Source: Microbispora sp. NBC_01189 (GTDB lineage Bacteria > Actinomycetota > Actinomycetes > Streptosporangiales > Streptosporangiaceae). From it: 64,000 nt of DNA. The notes beneath the pieces were generated by a model. The model saw only the letters and a list, made by a program, of their open reading frames with translations. It made no database searches and was not told where the DNA came from. The translations under genes were made by a program, and so were the position numbers. Below, one piece after another: positions 52,667 to 61,315 of the stretch (position 1 is its first letter; each line of letters begins with the position of its first letter). Where the stretch lies: contig NZ_CP108581.1 in assembly GCF_036010665.1 (NCBI RefSeq), positions 4,197,501-4,261,500 on the forward strand. Direction: 5' to 3'.

Positions 52667-54088
52667 TCACCTGGTGACGTAGAAGTCGGCCGGGTCGCGC
52701 GGCGGCCGGTCCTTCGGCGGCGCGGCGGGATGGCCGACGGCCACGGCGCCCATGGGGTCCCAGTTCTGGGGCAGGTCGAGCACCTCGCGGACCACCTCGC
52801 GGCAGAACATCGTGGACGACACCCACGCCGAGCCAAGCCCCTGCACGGCGAGCTGGACGAGGAAGTTCTGCACGCCGGCGCCGGTGGCCACCACGAACAT
52901 CTCCCGCTCGGCGGCGTTCCGGCGCTCGTCCCGGTAGGTGTGCGAGCCGTCCATCACCAGGCACGGCACCGCCAGGTAGGGCGCGTTTCTCAGCACGTCT
53001 CCGCGCCGGATCCGGCGGGTGATCGACTCCTCGGAGAAGCCGTCGGAGCGCAGGTCGGCGATCCAGGCGTCCCGCATCGCGTCGAGCAGTTCCGTACGCG
53101 CCCGCGGGGTCTCCAGCAGCACGAACCGCCACGGGGTGGTGTGGTGCGGGGCGGGCGCGGCGATCGCGGCGGCCACGGCCCGCCGCACCGCCGCCGGGTC
53201 GACCTCCCGGCCGGAGAACTCGCGGATCGTGCGGCGGGCGAAGACGACGTCGGCCGAGCCGTAGCGGAACAGGTCCTCGTCGGCGGGCCGGACCAGCGCC
53301 CGTCCGCCAGGCCCGTCCTCCTCGGTCACCAGGCCGGCCAGCCCGCGCACGACCGCGACCGGCACGCCGGACAACTTGCCCTTCGCGAGGTCGCCCGCCG
53401 CCGCGATCTCGTCGGCCAGCGCGACCACCGTGGCGTTGAGCGGGTTGCCGTAGGCGTCGGCTCCGCCGCGCAGGTCCTCCAGGGGCCGTACGCCGGACGC
53501 GCCGATGGCGACGTCGGTGAGGCCGTGCCGCCAGGGCCGGCCGAACGTGTCGGAGACGACCACCCCGACCCGTACGCCGAGCCGCTCGCGCAGCCCGCGA
53601 CGGATCCGGCTCGCCGACGCGTCCGGGTCCTCGGGGAGCAGCAGCACGGTGCCGGGGGCGGTGTTGGAGGCGTCCACGCCGGCCGCGGCCATGACAAAGC
53701 CGTGCCGCGTCTGCGCGATCACCGTGTCACCGCGCCGCGCGACCACGCGCTGTGTCTCCTCCTCGATCGCGGCCGTACGGCTGTCGCGCGGGGGCGCTCC
53801 GCGTCCGGCCGCCGTCGCGCCTGGTGCGTGCGGCTGCGGCTGCGGCTGCGGCTGCGGGTGCGGCTGCGGGTGCGGGTGTGGGTGCGGTGGCGCTCCGCCG
53901 CCGTCTCGCGCCTCGCCGGCGTCGCTGTGGCGGATCCGGCCCTCGGCCTTGCTCACGATCTTGGAGGTCACGACCAGGATGTCGCCGTCCTCCAGGACCG
54001 GCGCGGCCTCGGCCACGAGCAGCGCGATGTCGTCGCCGGGCGCGACCTCGGGCACGCCGGTGACGCCGATTACGGTGATGTGGGTCAT
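52667..54088 (-). CDS. fbiB: Coenzyme F420:L-glutamate ligase / nitroreductase fusion, with low-complexity insert
   Basis: FbiB adds the gamma-glutamate tail to F420 and reduces its dehydro precursor. Residues 1-~255 are the CofE ligase domain ([42 protein letters not shown]). Residues ~280-473 are an FMN-binding nitroreductase domain ([36 protein letters not shown]). Between residues ~53 and 101, where other CofE proteins pass directly to the RTAAIEEET region, lies an insert with alternating His-Pro and Gln-Pro. ATG 54088 gives 473 residues. It lies 57 nt after fbiA on the same strand, so fbiA-fbiB form an operon. Confidence 0.93.
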   Translation of the reverse strand: MTHITVIGVTGVPEVAPGDDIALLVAEAAPVLEDGDILVVTSKIVSKAEGRIRHSDAGEARDGGGAPPHPHPHPQPHPQPQPQPQPHAPGATAAGRGAPPRDSRTAAIEEETQRVVARRGDTVIAQTRHGFVMAAAGVDASNTAPGTVLLLPEDPDASASRIRRGLRERLGVRVGVVVSDTFGRPWRHGLTDVAIGASGVRPLEDLRGGADAYGNPLNATVVALADEIAAAGDLAKGKLSGVPVAVVRGLAGLVTEEDGPGGRALVRPADEDLFRYGSADVVFARRTIREFSGREVDPAAVRRAVAAAIAAPAPHHTTPWRFVLLETPRARTELLDAMRDAWIADLRSDGFSEESITRRIRRGDVLRNAPYLAVPCLVMDGSHTYRDERRNAAEREMFVVATGAGVQNFLVQLAVQGLGSAWVSSTMFCREVVREVLDLPQNWDPMGAVAVGHPAAPPKDRPPRDPADFYVTR

Positions 54089-54145
54089 GGACTGCCTCGA
54101 TGCGTCGTGGAAGGGGATCAACGGAGGGACGTCACCGCAGGGCTG

Positions 54146-55081
54146 TCACCGCAAAGACTGGGCCAGGGCGAGGGCCGCGGCGGCGAGGTCCCTCGTCGCA
54201 CCGGGGTCGCTCATCAGCAGCGGACGCGCCTCCACCGTCACGCCGTCGAGCGCCACGCCCTTGTCCTCCTCCGCGACGAGCCAGCCGTCGACCAGAGCCG
54301 GTCCGTACAGTTCGAGGACGGCCTGGGCGCTCGTCTCGACGCCGATCGCCGTCAGGCAGGCGTCGGCCATGCCGCGCACCGGAGCGCCGCCGATGATGGG
54401 GGAGACGCCGACGACCGTCTTGTCCTCCAGCGCCGTCCGGATGCCCGGGATCTGCAGGATCGTGCCGATGCTGACGACCGGGTTGGACGGCGGGAGGATC
54501 ACGTGGTCGGCGTCGCGGATCGCGTCGAGCACGCCGGGGGCCGGGCGGGCCTCGTCGGCGCCGACGAGCACGATCTGCTCGGCCGGCACGGACGCGCGCA
54601 GCCGCACCCACCACTCCTGGAAGTGGACGGCCCGCCGGCCCGCGTCGTCGGCGACGACGACATGGGTCTCGGTGCGGTCGTCCGACATGGGCAGCAGCCG
54701 CACCCCGGGCCGCCAGCGGTCGCACAGCGCCTCGGTCACCTGGGAGAGGGGATATCCGGCGGCGAGCATCTGGGTGCGGATGATGTGGGTGGCGAAGTCG
54801 CGGTCGCCGAGGCCGAACCACTGCGGCTCCATGCCGTACGCGGCGAGCTCCTCCTTGACCGTGAACGTTTCGCCGTCCCGGCCCCAGCCCTGCTCCTCGT
54901 TGATGCCGCCGCCCAGCGTGTACATGACGGTGTCGAGATCGGGACACACCCGTAGCCCGAAAAGAGTGATGTCGTCGCCGGTGTTGCCGATGACGGTGAT
55001 CTCCGAATCGGGCGCCGCGGCCTTGAGACCTCGGAGGAAGCGGGCGCCGCCGATACCTCCGGCGAGGGACACGATGCGCAT
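54146..55081 (-). CDS. fbiA: F420 phospholactate/PEP transferase (CofD family)
   Basis: The 311-residue enzyme joins FO to the phospho-acid moiety to give F420-0 or its dehydro form. It begins RIVSLAGGIGGARFLRGL and contains VIGNTGDDITLFGL, CPDLDTVMYTLGG, ILPPSNPVVSIGTILQIPG and VSPIIGGAPVRGMAD, all signature CofD segments. Length is normal. ATG 55081 is clear. It is the promoter-proximal gene of the fbiA-fbiB pair, 171 nt from the divergent membrane-protein gene at 55253. Whether PEP or phospholactate is the donor cannot be read from sequence. The guanylyltransferase CofC/FbiD is not in this window. Confidence 0.95.
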   Translation of the reverse strand: MRIVSLAGGIGGARFLRGLKAAAPDSEITVIGNTGDDITLFGLRVCPDLDTVMYTLGGGINEEQGWGRDGETFTVKEELAAYGMEPQWFGLGDRDFATHIIRTQMLAAGYPLSQVTEALCDRWRPGVRLLPMSDDRTETHVVVADDAGRRAVHFQEWWVRLRASVPAEQIVLVGADEARPAPGVLDAIRDADHVILPPSNPVVSIGTILQIPGIRTALEDKTVVGVSPIIGGAPVRGMADACLTAIGVETSAQAVLELYGPALVDGWLVAEEDKGVALDGVTVEARPLLMSDPGATRDLAAAALALAQSLR

Positions 55082-55252
55082 GCCGCCAAGTCTTCCACCG
55101 GGCGGCGGGCGGGCCGCCCACCCACCCCGCCTAACGCGTTAACCAGGGAAATGTAGGGTGTGTCGGGCCTGTGAGGTTCTTGGGACTGCCGACACTTAAG
55201 TCCGGCATGTGCGAAACTTCCCCGAGGGCCATCTGGACCGTTGGGGGTAGCC

Positions 55253-57682
55253 GTGCTGAAGGTCGATACCGACCGGCTCAGAGAGCCGGCCGCGTGGACG
55301 ATGCTCGCGGTGGTGATCACAAGCGTTCTTGTGGGCATCGCACGGTTACTCATCGGCTCCTCCGCGCTCGGCGGCACGTTCGGCCTACGCGCGGCCACGA
55401 GCCTGCACACTCTCGCATCCCCCCTCTCGACCGCGCTCGCGGCCGGCGCGGTGCTGCTCGTGGCCAAGGCGGGCGCCCCGACGCCCCGGGCCCGACTGGT
55501 GGCGCTGGGTGCGGCCGGGTCGCTCGGCCTCGGCGCCGTCTTCGGCGTGATCGGCGTGCTGGGCGTCCTCGTGGGCGACCTGCCGAGCTTCCGCGACCGC
55601 TTCGAGTCCCTGATCACCGGCCTGCCGATGCTCGCTCTCGCCGTCTTCGGGGCGCTGTTCGCGATGAGCACGGCCGCCGCGCTCCAGTCCGGGCAGCGGC
55701 CCGCGGGTGACTTCTTCGGCCGGCGCGACGACGCCTATCCGTCCCGGCCGAACGTCCCGGCACTGCCACAGGGGTACGGCGACGCCCAGGGCCGCCCATC
55801 CTCCTACGGCCAGCAGCAGAGCCAGCCGCAGAGTCCGTCACAGGGCGTCCCGGTCGCCAACGGCATGGCTCCGAACGGCATGGCTCCGAACGGCATGGCT
55901 CCGAACGGCGCGGTTCCGAACGGCATGGCTCCGAACGGCGCGGTTCCGAACGGCGCGGTCCTCAATGGGCCGGGCCACGAGGGGCAGAGCCGGCAACCCG
56001 TCAGCCACGACTTCCACGGCGAGCCCGACCAGGGCCGGCAGAACGGCTCGCAGAACCTCCACCACACCGGTCAGCCCCCCTTCGGTGAGCACGCTGCCCA
56101 GCACGCGGGTCAGCCCGCCGGGATGTCCGCGCCGGGCGCCGGTCCCGTCCAGGCACCGGCGTACGGCGATCCGCAGTCGCAGCAGGCCCAGCACGCCCAG
56201 CACGCGCCGGCGCAGCAGGGTCAGGCCCAGGGTGCTCCCGCATATCCCCAGCCCGCGATGGCCGCCGAGCAGCAGCACGGCCAGGAGGCCTACGCTCCGC
56301 AGGACCGGTCGCACGCGCCCTACTCCCAGGAACGCGGCCAGGGTGCCTTCGGACAGGAGCGGCCCCAGGACGTCTACGGCCAGGACCAGCCGCGTGAGCC
56401 GTACGGCGGCGCGGCTCCCGGGCAGGGTGACGCCTACGAGCCGCAGGGGGGCTACACCCCCGCCTCCACCGCCCCGCAGCCTCCGCTGTTCGGGCAGCCC
56501 GGCACGCCAGGCCACCCCCAGGCACAGGAGCAGGCACCGGGACAGGCACAGGGGCAGCAGCCGTGGCAGGCCGAGCAGCAGGGCCGGTCGTCGATGCAGG
56601 ATGTCCAGACCGGCGCGCACTACTCCGACTACGGCGCGCCCGGCTACCAGCAGGAGCCTGCCTCGGGTGGTCAGCACGCGGGGCAGCCGGAGAGCGGACG
56701 GTACGGCGGTCAGCCGGAGGCCGCCCCCTATGGTCAGCAGCCGGGCCATGCCTCCTACGGTCAGCAGCTCTCCGGTGCCTCCTACGGACAGCAGCCCGAG
56801 GGCGGCTCCTACGGCCGGCACAGTGACAACGGCGGCTATGGACAGCAGGGCGACAACGGTGCCTATGGTCAGCCCGCCACTGCTTCCTACGGCCAGCAGC
56901 CCGCCGGCGCTTCCTACGGTCACCAGCCCGAGGGCGGCTCGCACGCCGGCCAGGGTGACAACGGCGCCTATGGCCGGCAGGGCGACAGCGGTTCGTACGG
57001 CGGTCAGGGCGACAGCGGCGCCTACGGCAGGCAGCCGGAGGCCCTTCCCGCCCACCAGCGTTCCGAGTACCCCGCCCCGCCGCAGGGCCCGGTGTTCGAC
57101 CAGTACGGCTACGCCGGCCAGCAGAGCGAGAACGGCGGCTACGGCCGCTTCCCCAACCCGCCCGAAGTGCCCGGCTTCCCCCCGGCCGGCGCCGAGGGCA
57201 GGCCGTACGAGCAGGAGCAGCCGTACGGCCACTCCGGATACCCCGGCTCAGAGCCCGCGGCGGGCGGCCCGGCCTACGACGCTCCCCCCGCGTACGAGAG
57301 CCCGGCCGACCCGAGGGAACAGCAGCTCGCGCAGGCCTACCAGCAGGCGCAGAGCTACCAGAAGATCGTCCTGCCGGACCACCCCACCGGTCCGCAGGAC
57401 CTGCCCGAGTACTACGACAACCCGCTCGGCCACCCCCAGAGCTCCGAGCCCGCGCCGTTCCAGGCCCCGCCGCCGGGACCCGGCGAGCAGACCCTGCGCT
57501 TCGACCCCTCCGGCTACCGCGGCGACCCGCTCACCGACCCGCTGCGGCGGGAGGAGCCCATCGATCCGACGGCGATCTACACCCCGGACAGGTCGCAGGC
57601 AAAGTATGAGGAAGGTTCCGCCCCCGATCAGGCAGGCCGCGGAACCGACCCCAACCTCCCTTGGTATGGTTCCGAACGCTGA
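55253..57682 (+). CDS. Membrane protein with very long Gln/Gly/Tyr/Pro-rich repetitive tail
   Basis: Residues ~15-140 hold four hydrophobic helices of a small integral-membrane domain. The remaining ~665 residues of 809 are low-complexity, dominated by Q, G, Y, P, S, A and N. They include a seven-unit NG-x-x-P repeat (DNA repeats at 55861-55965), then many YGQQP, SYGGQGDSG and AYGRQ units that look like the SYGQ-rich domains of FUS-type proteins. Folding is not expected; self-association is plausible but untested. GTG 55253 lies behind GGGGGTAG. The gene sits between fbiA and whiB in the conserved locus. I know of no characterised function, and no enzyme motif is visible. Confidence 0.7.
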   Translation: MLKVDTDRLREPAAWTMLAVVITSVLVGIARLLIGSSALGGTFGLRAATSLHTLASPLSTALAAGAVLLVAKAGAPTPRARLVALGAAGSLGLGAVFGVIGVLGVLVGDLPSFRDRFESLITGLPMLALAVFGALFAMSTAAALQSGQRPAGDFFGRRDDAYPSRPNVPALPQGYGDAQGRPSSYGQQQSQPQSPSQGVPVANGMAPNGMAPNGMAPNGAVPNGMAPNGAVPNGAVLNGPGHEGQSRQPVSHDFHGEPDQGRQNGSQNLHHTGQPPFGEHAAQHAGQPAGMSAPGAGPVQAPAYGDPQSQQAQHAQHAPAQQGQAQGAPAYPQPAMAAEQQHGQEAYAPQDRSHAPYSQERGQGAFGQERPQDVYGQDQPREPYGGAAPGQGDAYEPQGGYTPASTAPQPPLFGQPGTPGHPQAQEQAPGQAQGQQPWQAEQQGRSSMQDVQTGAHYSDYGAPGYQQEPASGGQHAGQPESGRYGGQPEAAPYGQQPGHASYGQQLSGASYGQQPEGGSYGRHSDNGGYGQQGDNGAYGQPATASYGQQPAGASYGHQPEGGSHAGQGDNGAYGRQGDSGSYGGQGDSGAYGRQPEALPAHQRSEYPAPPQGPVFDQYGYAGQQSENGGYGRFPNPPEVPGFPPAGAEGRPYEQEQPYGHSGYPGSEPAAGGPAYDAPPAYESPADPREQQLAQAYQQAQSYQKIVLPDHPTGPQDLPEYYDNPLGHPQSSEPAPFQAPPPGPGEQTLRFDPSGYRGDPLTDPLRREEPIDPTAIYTPDRSQAKYEEGSAPDQAGRGTDPNLPWYGSER
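55861..55965 (+). repeat. Seven tandem 15-nt units within the tail gene
   Basis: Units CGGCATGGCTCCGAA and CGGCGCGGTTCCGAA alternate, seven in a row, encoding NGMAP and NGAVP. Near-identity of the DNA units, beyond amino-acid conservation, suggests recent slippage and probable length variation among strains. Confidence 0.85.
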
Positions 57683-57756
57683 CAGGACCGAACAACGGGG
57701 CATACGAACCGGGGCAAGCAGGTCTTTCCCCGGGTATCGTTATGCCGCTTGACGCC

Positions 57757-57775
57757 ACACGCGCCACGCGCGTGT
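57757..57775. repeat. Inverted repeat ACACGCG-N5-CGCGTGT upstream of whiB
   Basis: A perfect 7-bp palindrome with a 5-nt spacer, followed by TAATTACAGACAT, about 100 nt before the whiB start. The spacing suits a regulator site in the whiB promoter region or a weak terminator of the preceding gene. Which regulator binds, if any, is not known. Confidence 0.4.
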
Positions 57776-57874
57776 AATTACAGACATGTTGTTACGCCTT
57801 CCCGACGGTGGGTATGGGGCAGGCGTTTTTATGGGGGGCCTCATGTGGGCGGGCGAGCGACAGGGAGGTGTGCA

Positions 57875-58132
57875 GTGACCGAGCTGGTCATGGCACAGGC
57901 GCTCGATGGTGAAGATCTTGGGTGGCAGGAACGCGCCCTGTGCGCGCAGACCGATCCTGAGGCGTTCTTTCCTGAGAAGGGCGGCTCCACCAGGGAAGCC
58001 AAGAAGGTGTGCCGTTCGTGCGAGGTTCGTGCGGAGTGCCTTGAGTACGCACTTCAGCATGACGAACGTTTCGGCATCTGGGGCGGTCTGTCCGAGCGCG
58101 AGCGACGCAAGATGAAGCGCCAGGCCGTCTGA
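57875..58132 (+). CDS. whiB: WhiB-family iron-sulfur transcription factor (WhiB/WhiB2 type)
   Basis: The 85-residue protein has the four cluster-binding cysteines C23, C46, C49 and C55 (C...C-x2-C-x5-C), the family turn GIWGG followed by LSERERRKMKRQ for DNA contact, and no extension. In Streptomyces the gene at this position is whiB, needed for sporulation septation, and in Mycobacterium whiB2/whmD, needed for division; orthology here is inferred from sequence and context. GTG 57875 sits 7 nt after GGGAGG. It is expressed separately from the tail-protein gene upstream, with a strong terminator hairpin directly downstream. Confidence 0.92.
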   Translation: MTELVMAQALDGEDLGWQERALCAQTDPEAFFPEKGGSTREAKKVCRSCEVRAECLEYALQHDERFGIWGGLSERERRKMKRQAV

Positions 58133-58141
58133 CGACGCGAA

Positions 58142-58170
58142 CGGGGCCGTGCGCTCGGCGCGCGGCCCCG
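58142..58170 (+). terminator. Rho-independent-type hairpin after whiB
   Basis: CGGGGCCG (58142-58149) and CGGCCCCG (58163-58170) form a GC-rich stem 10 nt after the whiB stop, with inner bases able to extend pairing. There is no T-run, as is common in this GC range. Confidence 0.65.
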
Positions 58171-58336
58171 CGTCATGTCCGGCGGGGTTCGGGTGCGGTG
58201 GTTCGTCCGGGGAGCCGCGTCGGGGAGTGCCCTCGAAGTCTGTGCTGACATCCTGTTTCGCCTGGATGTGATCGGGTGAGTCCGGGTTGCCGTATCGTGG
58301 TCGGCGCTCAGCCGTACGACCCCCTTAGGACTCGAC

Positions 58337-61315
58337 GTGCACTCGGTGACCGCGATCGTCGTCGCTCACGACGGCGCCCGCTGGCTCAAGGAGACGCTGG
58401 CGGCGCTGCCGCGCCAGACCCGGCCTCTCGACCGTGTCGTCGGTGTCGACAACGGCAGCCGTGACGGCAGTGCGAAGCTGCTGACCGAGGCGTTCGGCTC
58501 GCACAACGTGCTGACCATGCCGAGGTCCACCGGATTCGGCGAGGCCGTCCACGAGGTGCTGCGGCGGCTGCCTCCCGCGCCCGGCCAGGAGTGGGTCTGG
58601 CTGCTCCACGACGACTGCGCTCCCGACGCGGGCGCGCTGCAGGCCCTGCTGTGGGCCGCCGAGCAGGACCCCAAGGCCGCGATCCTCGGCCCCAAGCTGC
58701 GCGACTGGCTCGACCGGCGGGTGCTGCTGGAGATGGGCGTGACCGTCAGCAGGTCCGGACGGCGCGACACCGGCCTGGAGCCGAGGGAGTACGACCAGGG
58801 CCAGCACGACGAGCTCGCCGACGTCCTGTCGGTCTCCACGGCGGGCATGCTCATCCGCAGGGACGTCTGGGACGAGCTGTCCGGCCTCGACACCGGTCTG
58901 CCGCTGTTCCGCGACGACCTCGATCTGTGCTGGCGCGCCCGCGCGGCGGGCCATCGCGTGCTCAACGTGAGCGACGCGGTGGCCTGGCACGCCGAGGCGT
59001 CCGCGCGGCGCCGCCGCCGCATCTCCACGAGTGAGGAGCACCCGCGCAGGCTCGACCGGCGCAACGGCCTGTTCGTCCTGATGGCGAACCTCCCGTTCGG
59101 CGCGTTCGCGCGGTCCGTGCTGCGCAACGTCTTCGGGTCGGCGCTCCGGGCCCTGCTGTTCCTGCTGGCCAAACAGCCGGCCAACGCCCTGGACGAAGTG
59201 GCCGCGCTCGGCTCGGTCCTCGGCCGTCCGTGGCGTCTGCTGCGGGCCCGCAAGGCGCGCCGGAACGGCAGGAAGCAGAGCTGGCCCGCGATCAGGCGCA
59301 AGCTCACCCCGCCCGGCGCCGCGCTGCGCCGTCTCGCCGACATGGTGCAGGGCTTCCTGGCCGGGACGGGCCCGGTCGACTCGGCGGGCCGCCACCACGC
59401 CGCCGCCGAGACCGGCGAGGAGGACGGCGACGAACTGCTCACCGATTCCGGCGGAGTCCAGCGCCTGCTGAGCAGCCCCGGAGTGGTGCTCTGCCTGATC
59501 CTCGCCGCGATCACGCTGGCCGCCGAACGGACACTGCTGCCGGACGGCCTGCTCGGCGGCGGCGCGCTGGTGCCCGTCACCGGGAGCGCGGCCGACCTCT
59601 GGCGGCTCTACGTCGAGGACCACCACGCCGCCGGGCTCGGCTCCGGCACCTGGGCCCCGCCGTACGTCGCCGTGCTGGCCGGGCTGTCGGCGCTCGCGCT
59701 GGGCAAGACCTGGCTGGTCGTCGGCGTGCTGCTGCTCGGCTGCGTGCCGCTGGCCGGGTTCTCGGCGTACGCCGCGACGAAGCGGATGATCCCCTACACG
59801 CCGGCGCGGGTCTGGCTGGCCGCCACCTACGCGCTGCTTCCGGTGACGACGGGCGCGGTGGCCGGCGGACGGCTCGGCACCGCGATCGTGATCGTGTTGC
59901 TGCCGGTCTACGCGGCGCTCGCCATCCGGGTGACGGCCGGGTCTAGCCGGGCCGCCTGGGGGTTCGGCCTGCTCCTGGCCGTGGGCACGGCGTTCGTCCC
60001 GCTCGTGTACGTGCTGGTGGTGATCCTCGGCGGCCTCGCCGCGGTGTCGTTCGGCGGCGTCCGCAGGGGAGCCACGAGGTCGATCGCGATCGGTCTCGGC
60101 ACCCCGGTCGTCCTGCTGTTCCCGTGGCTGGTCCAGATCGCTCAGGAGCCGGGGCGCATCCTGCTGGAGTCCGGCCTGCACGACCCCCGGCTCTCCGACC
60201 CCCGGCTCGCCGCGGAGTCGCTGCTCATGCTGAGTCCCGGCGGCCCGGGGGTGCCGCCCGTGTGGACGACGGCCGGCCTGGTCGCGGTGGCACTGGCCGC
60301 CCTGCTGCTGCGGCGGCACCAGATGGTCGTCGCCATCGGCTGGGGCGTGATGCTCTTCGGCCTGCTGGTGGCGATCGTGGTCAGCCGGATCACCGTCCAC
60401 GTGGGCGGAGCGATCGGGGAGGCCGCCGGGGGAGCCGTCCCCGTATGGCCCGGCGTGCCGCTGGCGTTCGCGGCGACCGGCCTGCTGGTCGCGGCCGCGC
60501 ATCCCGCGCACCGGATCACCGAGTTCCGCGCCGCCCGCGGGCTGCGCCGCCTGGGCGCGATGCTCATCGTCGTGGTCGCCTTCGCCACGCCGCTGGCCGC
60601 CGCTGGGCTGTGGGTCGCCAGGAGCGCGGACGGCCCGCTGCGGCACGACGTGGCCGATCCCGTGCCGCTGCTCGCCGCGGTCGAGTCGGCACCGGGAGAG
60701 GGCACGCTGCTGCTGCGCTCCAGGGACGGCGAGATCGGCTACACGCTGCTGCGCGGCCGGGGGCCGCTGATCGGCGAGTCCGACCTGGAACCGCCGGGCG
60801 AGGCGAGCACCGGTTTCGGTGCGGCGGTCGCCGGGCTCGCCTCCGGGCGGGGCGGCGAGTACGCGCGGACGCTCGCGTCGTCCGGAGTCCGCTTCGTGTC
60901 GGTGCCCGCCCCGGTCGATCCGGCGTTGCAACGGGCGCTCGACTCCGAGCCCGCCCTGGCCAGGATGAGCCTGTCGGAGGCGGGTGGCCTGTGGCGCATG
61001 TCGGGCCAGGTCACGGTGCCGCCGCCCGCCGCGCCCGCGAGCGCGCTGCACCGCGGGTGGCTGTGGGCGCAGGGCGCGCTGCTCGTGCTCGTCCTCGTGC
61101 TGGCCTCGCCCGGCGCCCGTACGGCGGATGCCGACGGCGGCTCCGCCGACGGTCCGGCCGAGGAGGGGCCGCGGGGCCGCCGCCGAGGCCGGGACGACAG
61201 GGCCCGGAACGACAAGGGCCGGAACGACAAGGGCCGGGAAGGCGGGGGCCGCGGCAGAGGCGGCGAAGGCAGGGGCGGCGACGACAGGGGCAGGGAAGAA
61301 ACGGTGCCCGCGTGA
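58337..61315 (+). CDS. Large GT2 glycosyltransferase with polytopic membrane C-terminal half
   Basis: The 992-residue protein combines an N-terminal GT2 domain (VTAIVVAHDGARWL, VVGVDNGSRDGS, LLHDDCAPDAG in the DxD position, STAGMLIRRDVWDELSG, FRDDLDLCWRARAAGH) with about ten to twelve helices between residues ~385 and 780 and a charged Arg/Gly/Lys tail. Similar fusions lie near whiB in other actinomycetes, where wbbL-type rhamnosyltransferases or related wall enzymes are found; exact sugar is unknown. GTG 58337 opens the conserved first strand. The stop overlaps the next gene by GTGA, indicating coupled synthesis with the DUF5719-like protein. Confidence 0.85.
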   Translation: MHSVTAIVVAHDGARWLKETLAALPRQTRPLDRVVGVDNGSRDGSAKLLTEAFGSHNVLTMPRSTGFGEAVHEVLRRLPPAPGQEWVWLLHDDCAPDAGALQALLWAAEQDPKAAILGPKLRDWLDRRVLLEMGVTVSRSGRRDTGLEPREYDQGQHDELADVLSVSTAGMLIRRDVWDELSGLDTGLPLFRDDLDLCWRARAAGHRVLNVSDAVAWHAEASARRRRRISTSEEHPRRLDRRNGLFVLMANLPFGAFARSVLRNVFGSALRALLFLLAKQPANALDEVAALGSVLGRPWRLLRARKARRNGRKQSWPAIRRKLTPPGAALRRLADMVQGFLAGTGPVDSAGRHHAAAETGEEDGDELLTDSGGVQRLLSSPGVVLCLILAAITLAAERTLLPDGLLGGGALVPVTGSAADLWRLYVEDHHAAGLGSGTWAPPYVAVLAGLSALALGKTWLVVGVLLLGCVPLAGFSAYAATKRMIPYTPARVWLAATYALLPVTTGAVAGGRLGTAIVIVLLPVYAALAIRVTAGSSRAAWGFGLLLAVGTAFVPLVYVLVVILGGLAAVSFGGVRRGATRSIAIGLGTPVVLLFPWLVQIAQEPGRILLESGLHDPRLSDPRLAAESLLMLSPGGPGVPPVWTTAGLVAVALAALLLRRHQMVVAIGWGVMLFGLLVAIVVSRITVHVGGAIGEAAGGAVPVWPGVPLAFAATGLLVAAAHPAHRITEFRAARGLRRLGAMLIVVVAFATPLAAAGLWVARSADGPLRHDVADPVPLLAAVESAPGEGTLLLRSRDGEIGYTLLRGRGPLIGESDLEPPGEASTGFGAAVAGLASGRGGEYARTLASSGVRFVSVPAPVDPALQRALDSEPALARMSLSEAGGLWRMSGQVTVPPPAAPASALHRGWLWAQGALLVLVLVLASPGARTADADGGSADGPAEEGPRGRRRGRDDRARNDKGRNDKGREGGGRGRGGEGRGGDDRGREETVPA

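Noticed and set aside
53825-53892. Hexanucleotide repeat as a possible sequencing error in fbiB
   Set aside because: The frame stays open on both sides and both conserved domains remain in phase, so I treat it as a real insert.
55861-55965. Tandem repeats that might suggest a CRISPR array
   Set aside because: The units are adjacent with no spacers, in frame and multiples of three, so they are coding repeats. No cas genes are present.
55804-57232. Minus-strand frames opposite the Q/G/Y-rich tail gene
   Set aside because: They mirror the plus-strand repeats (Leu/Gly/Val-rich). The plus frame is joined to a plausible membrane domain and has a ribosome-binding site.
58325-61051. A minus-strand frame of about 900 codons under the large GT2 gene
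   Set aside because: Composition is that of an antisense frame, while the plus strand has clear GT2 motifs and membrane helices.
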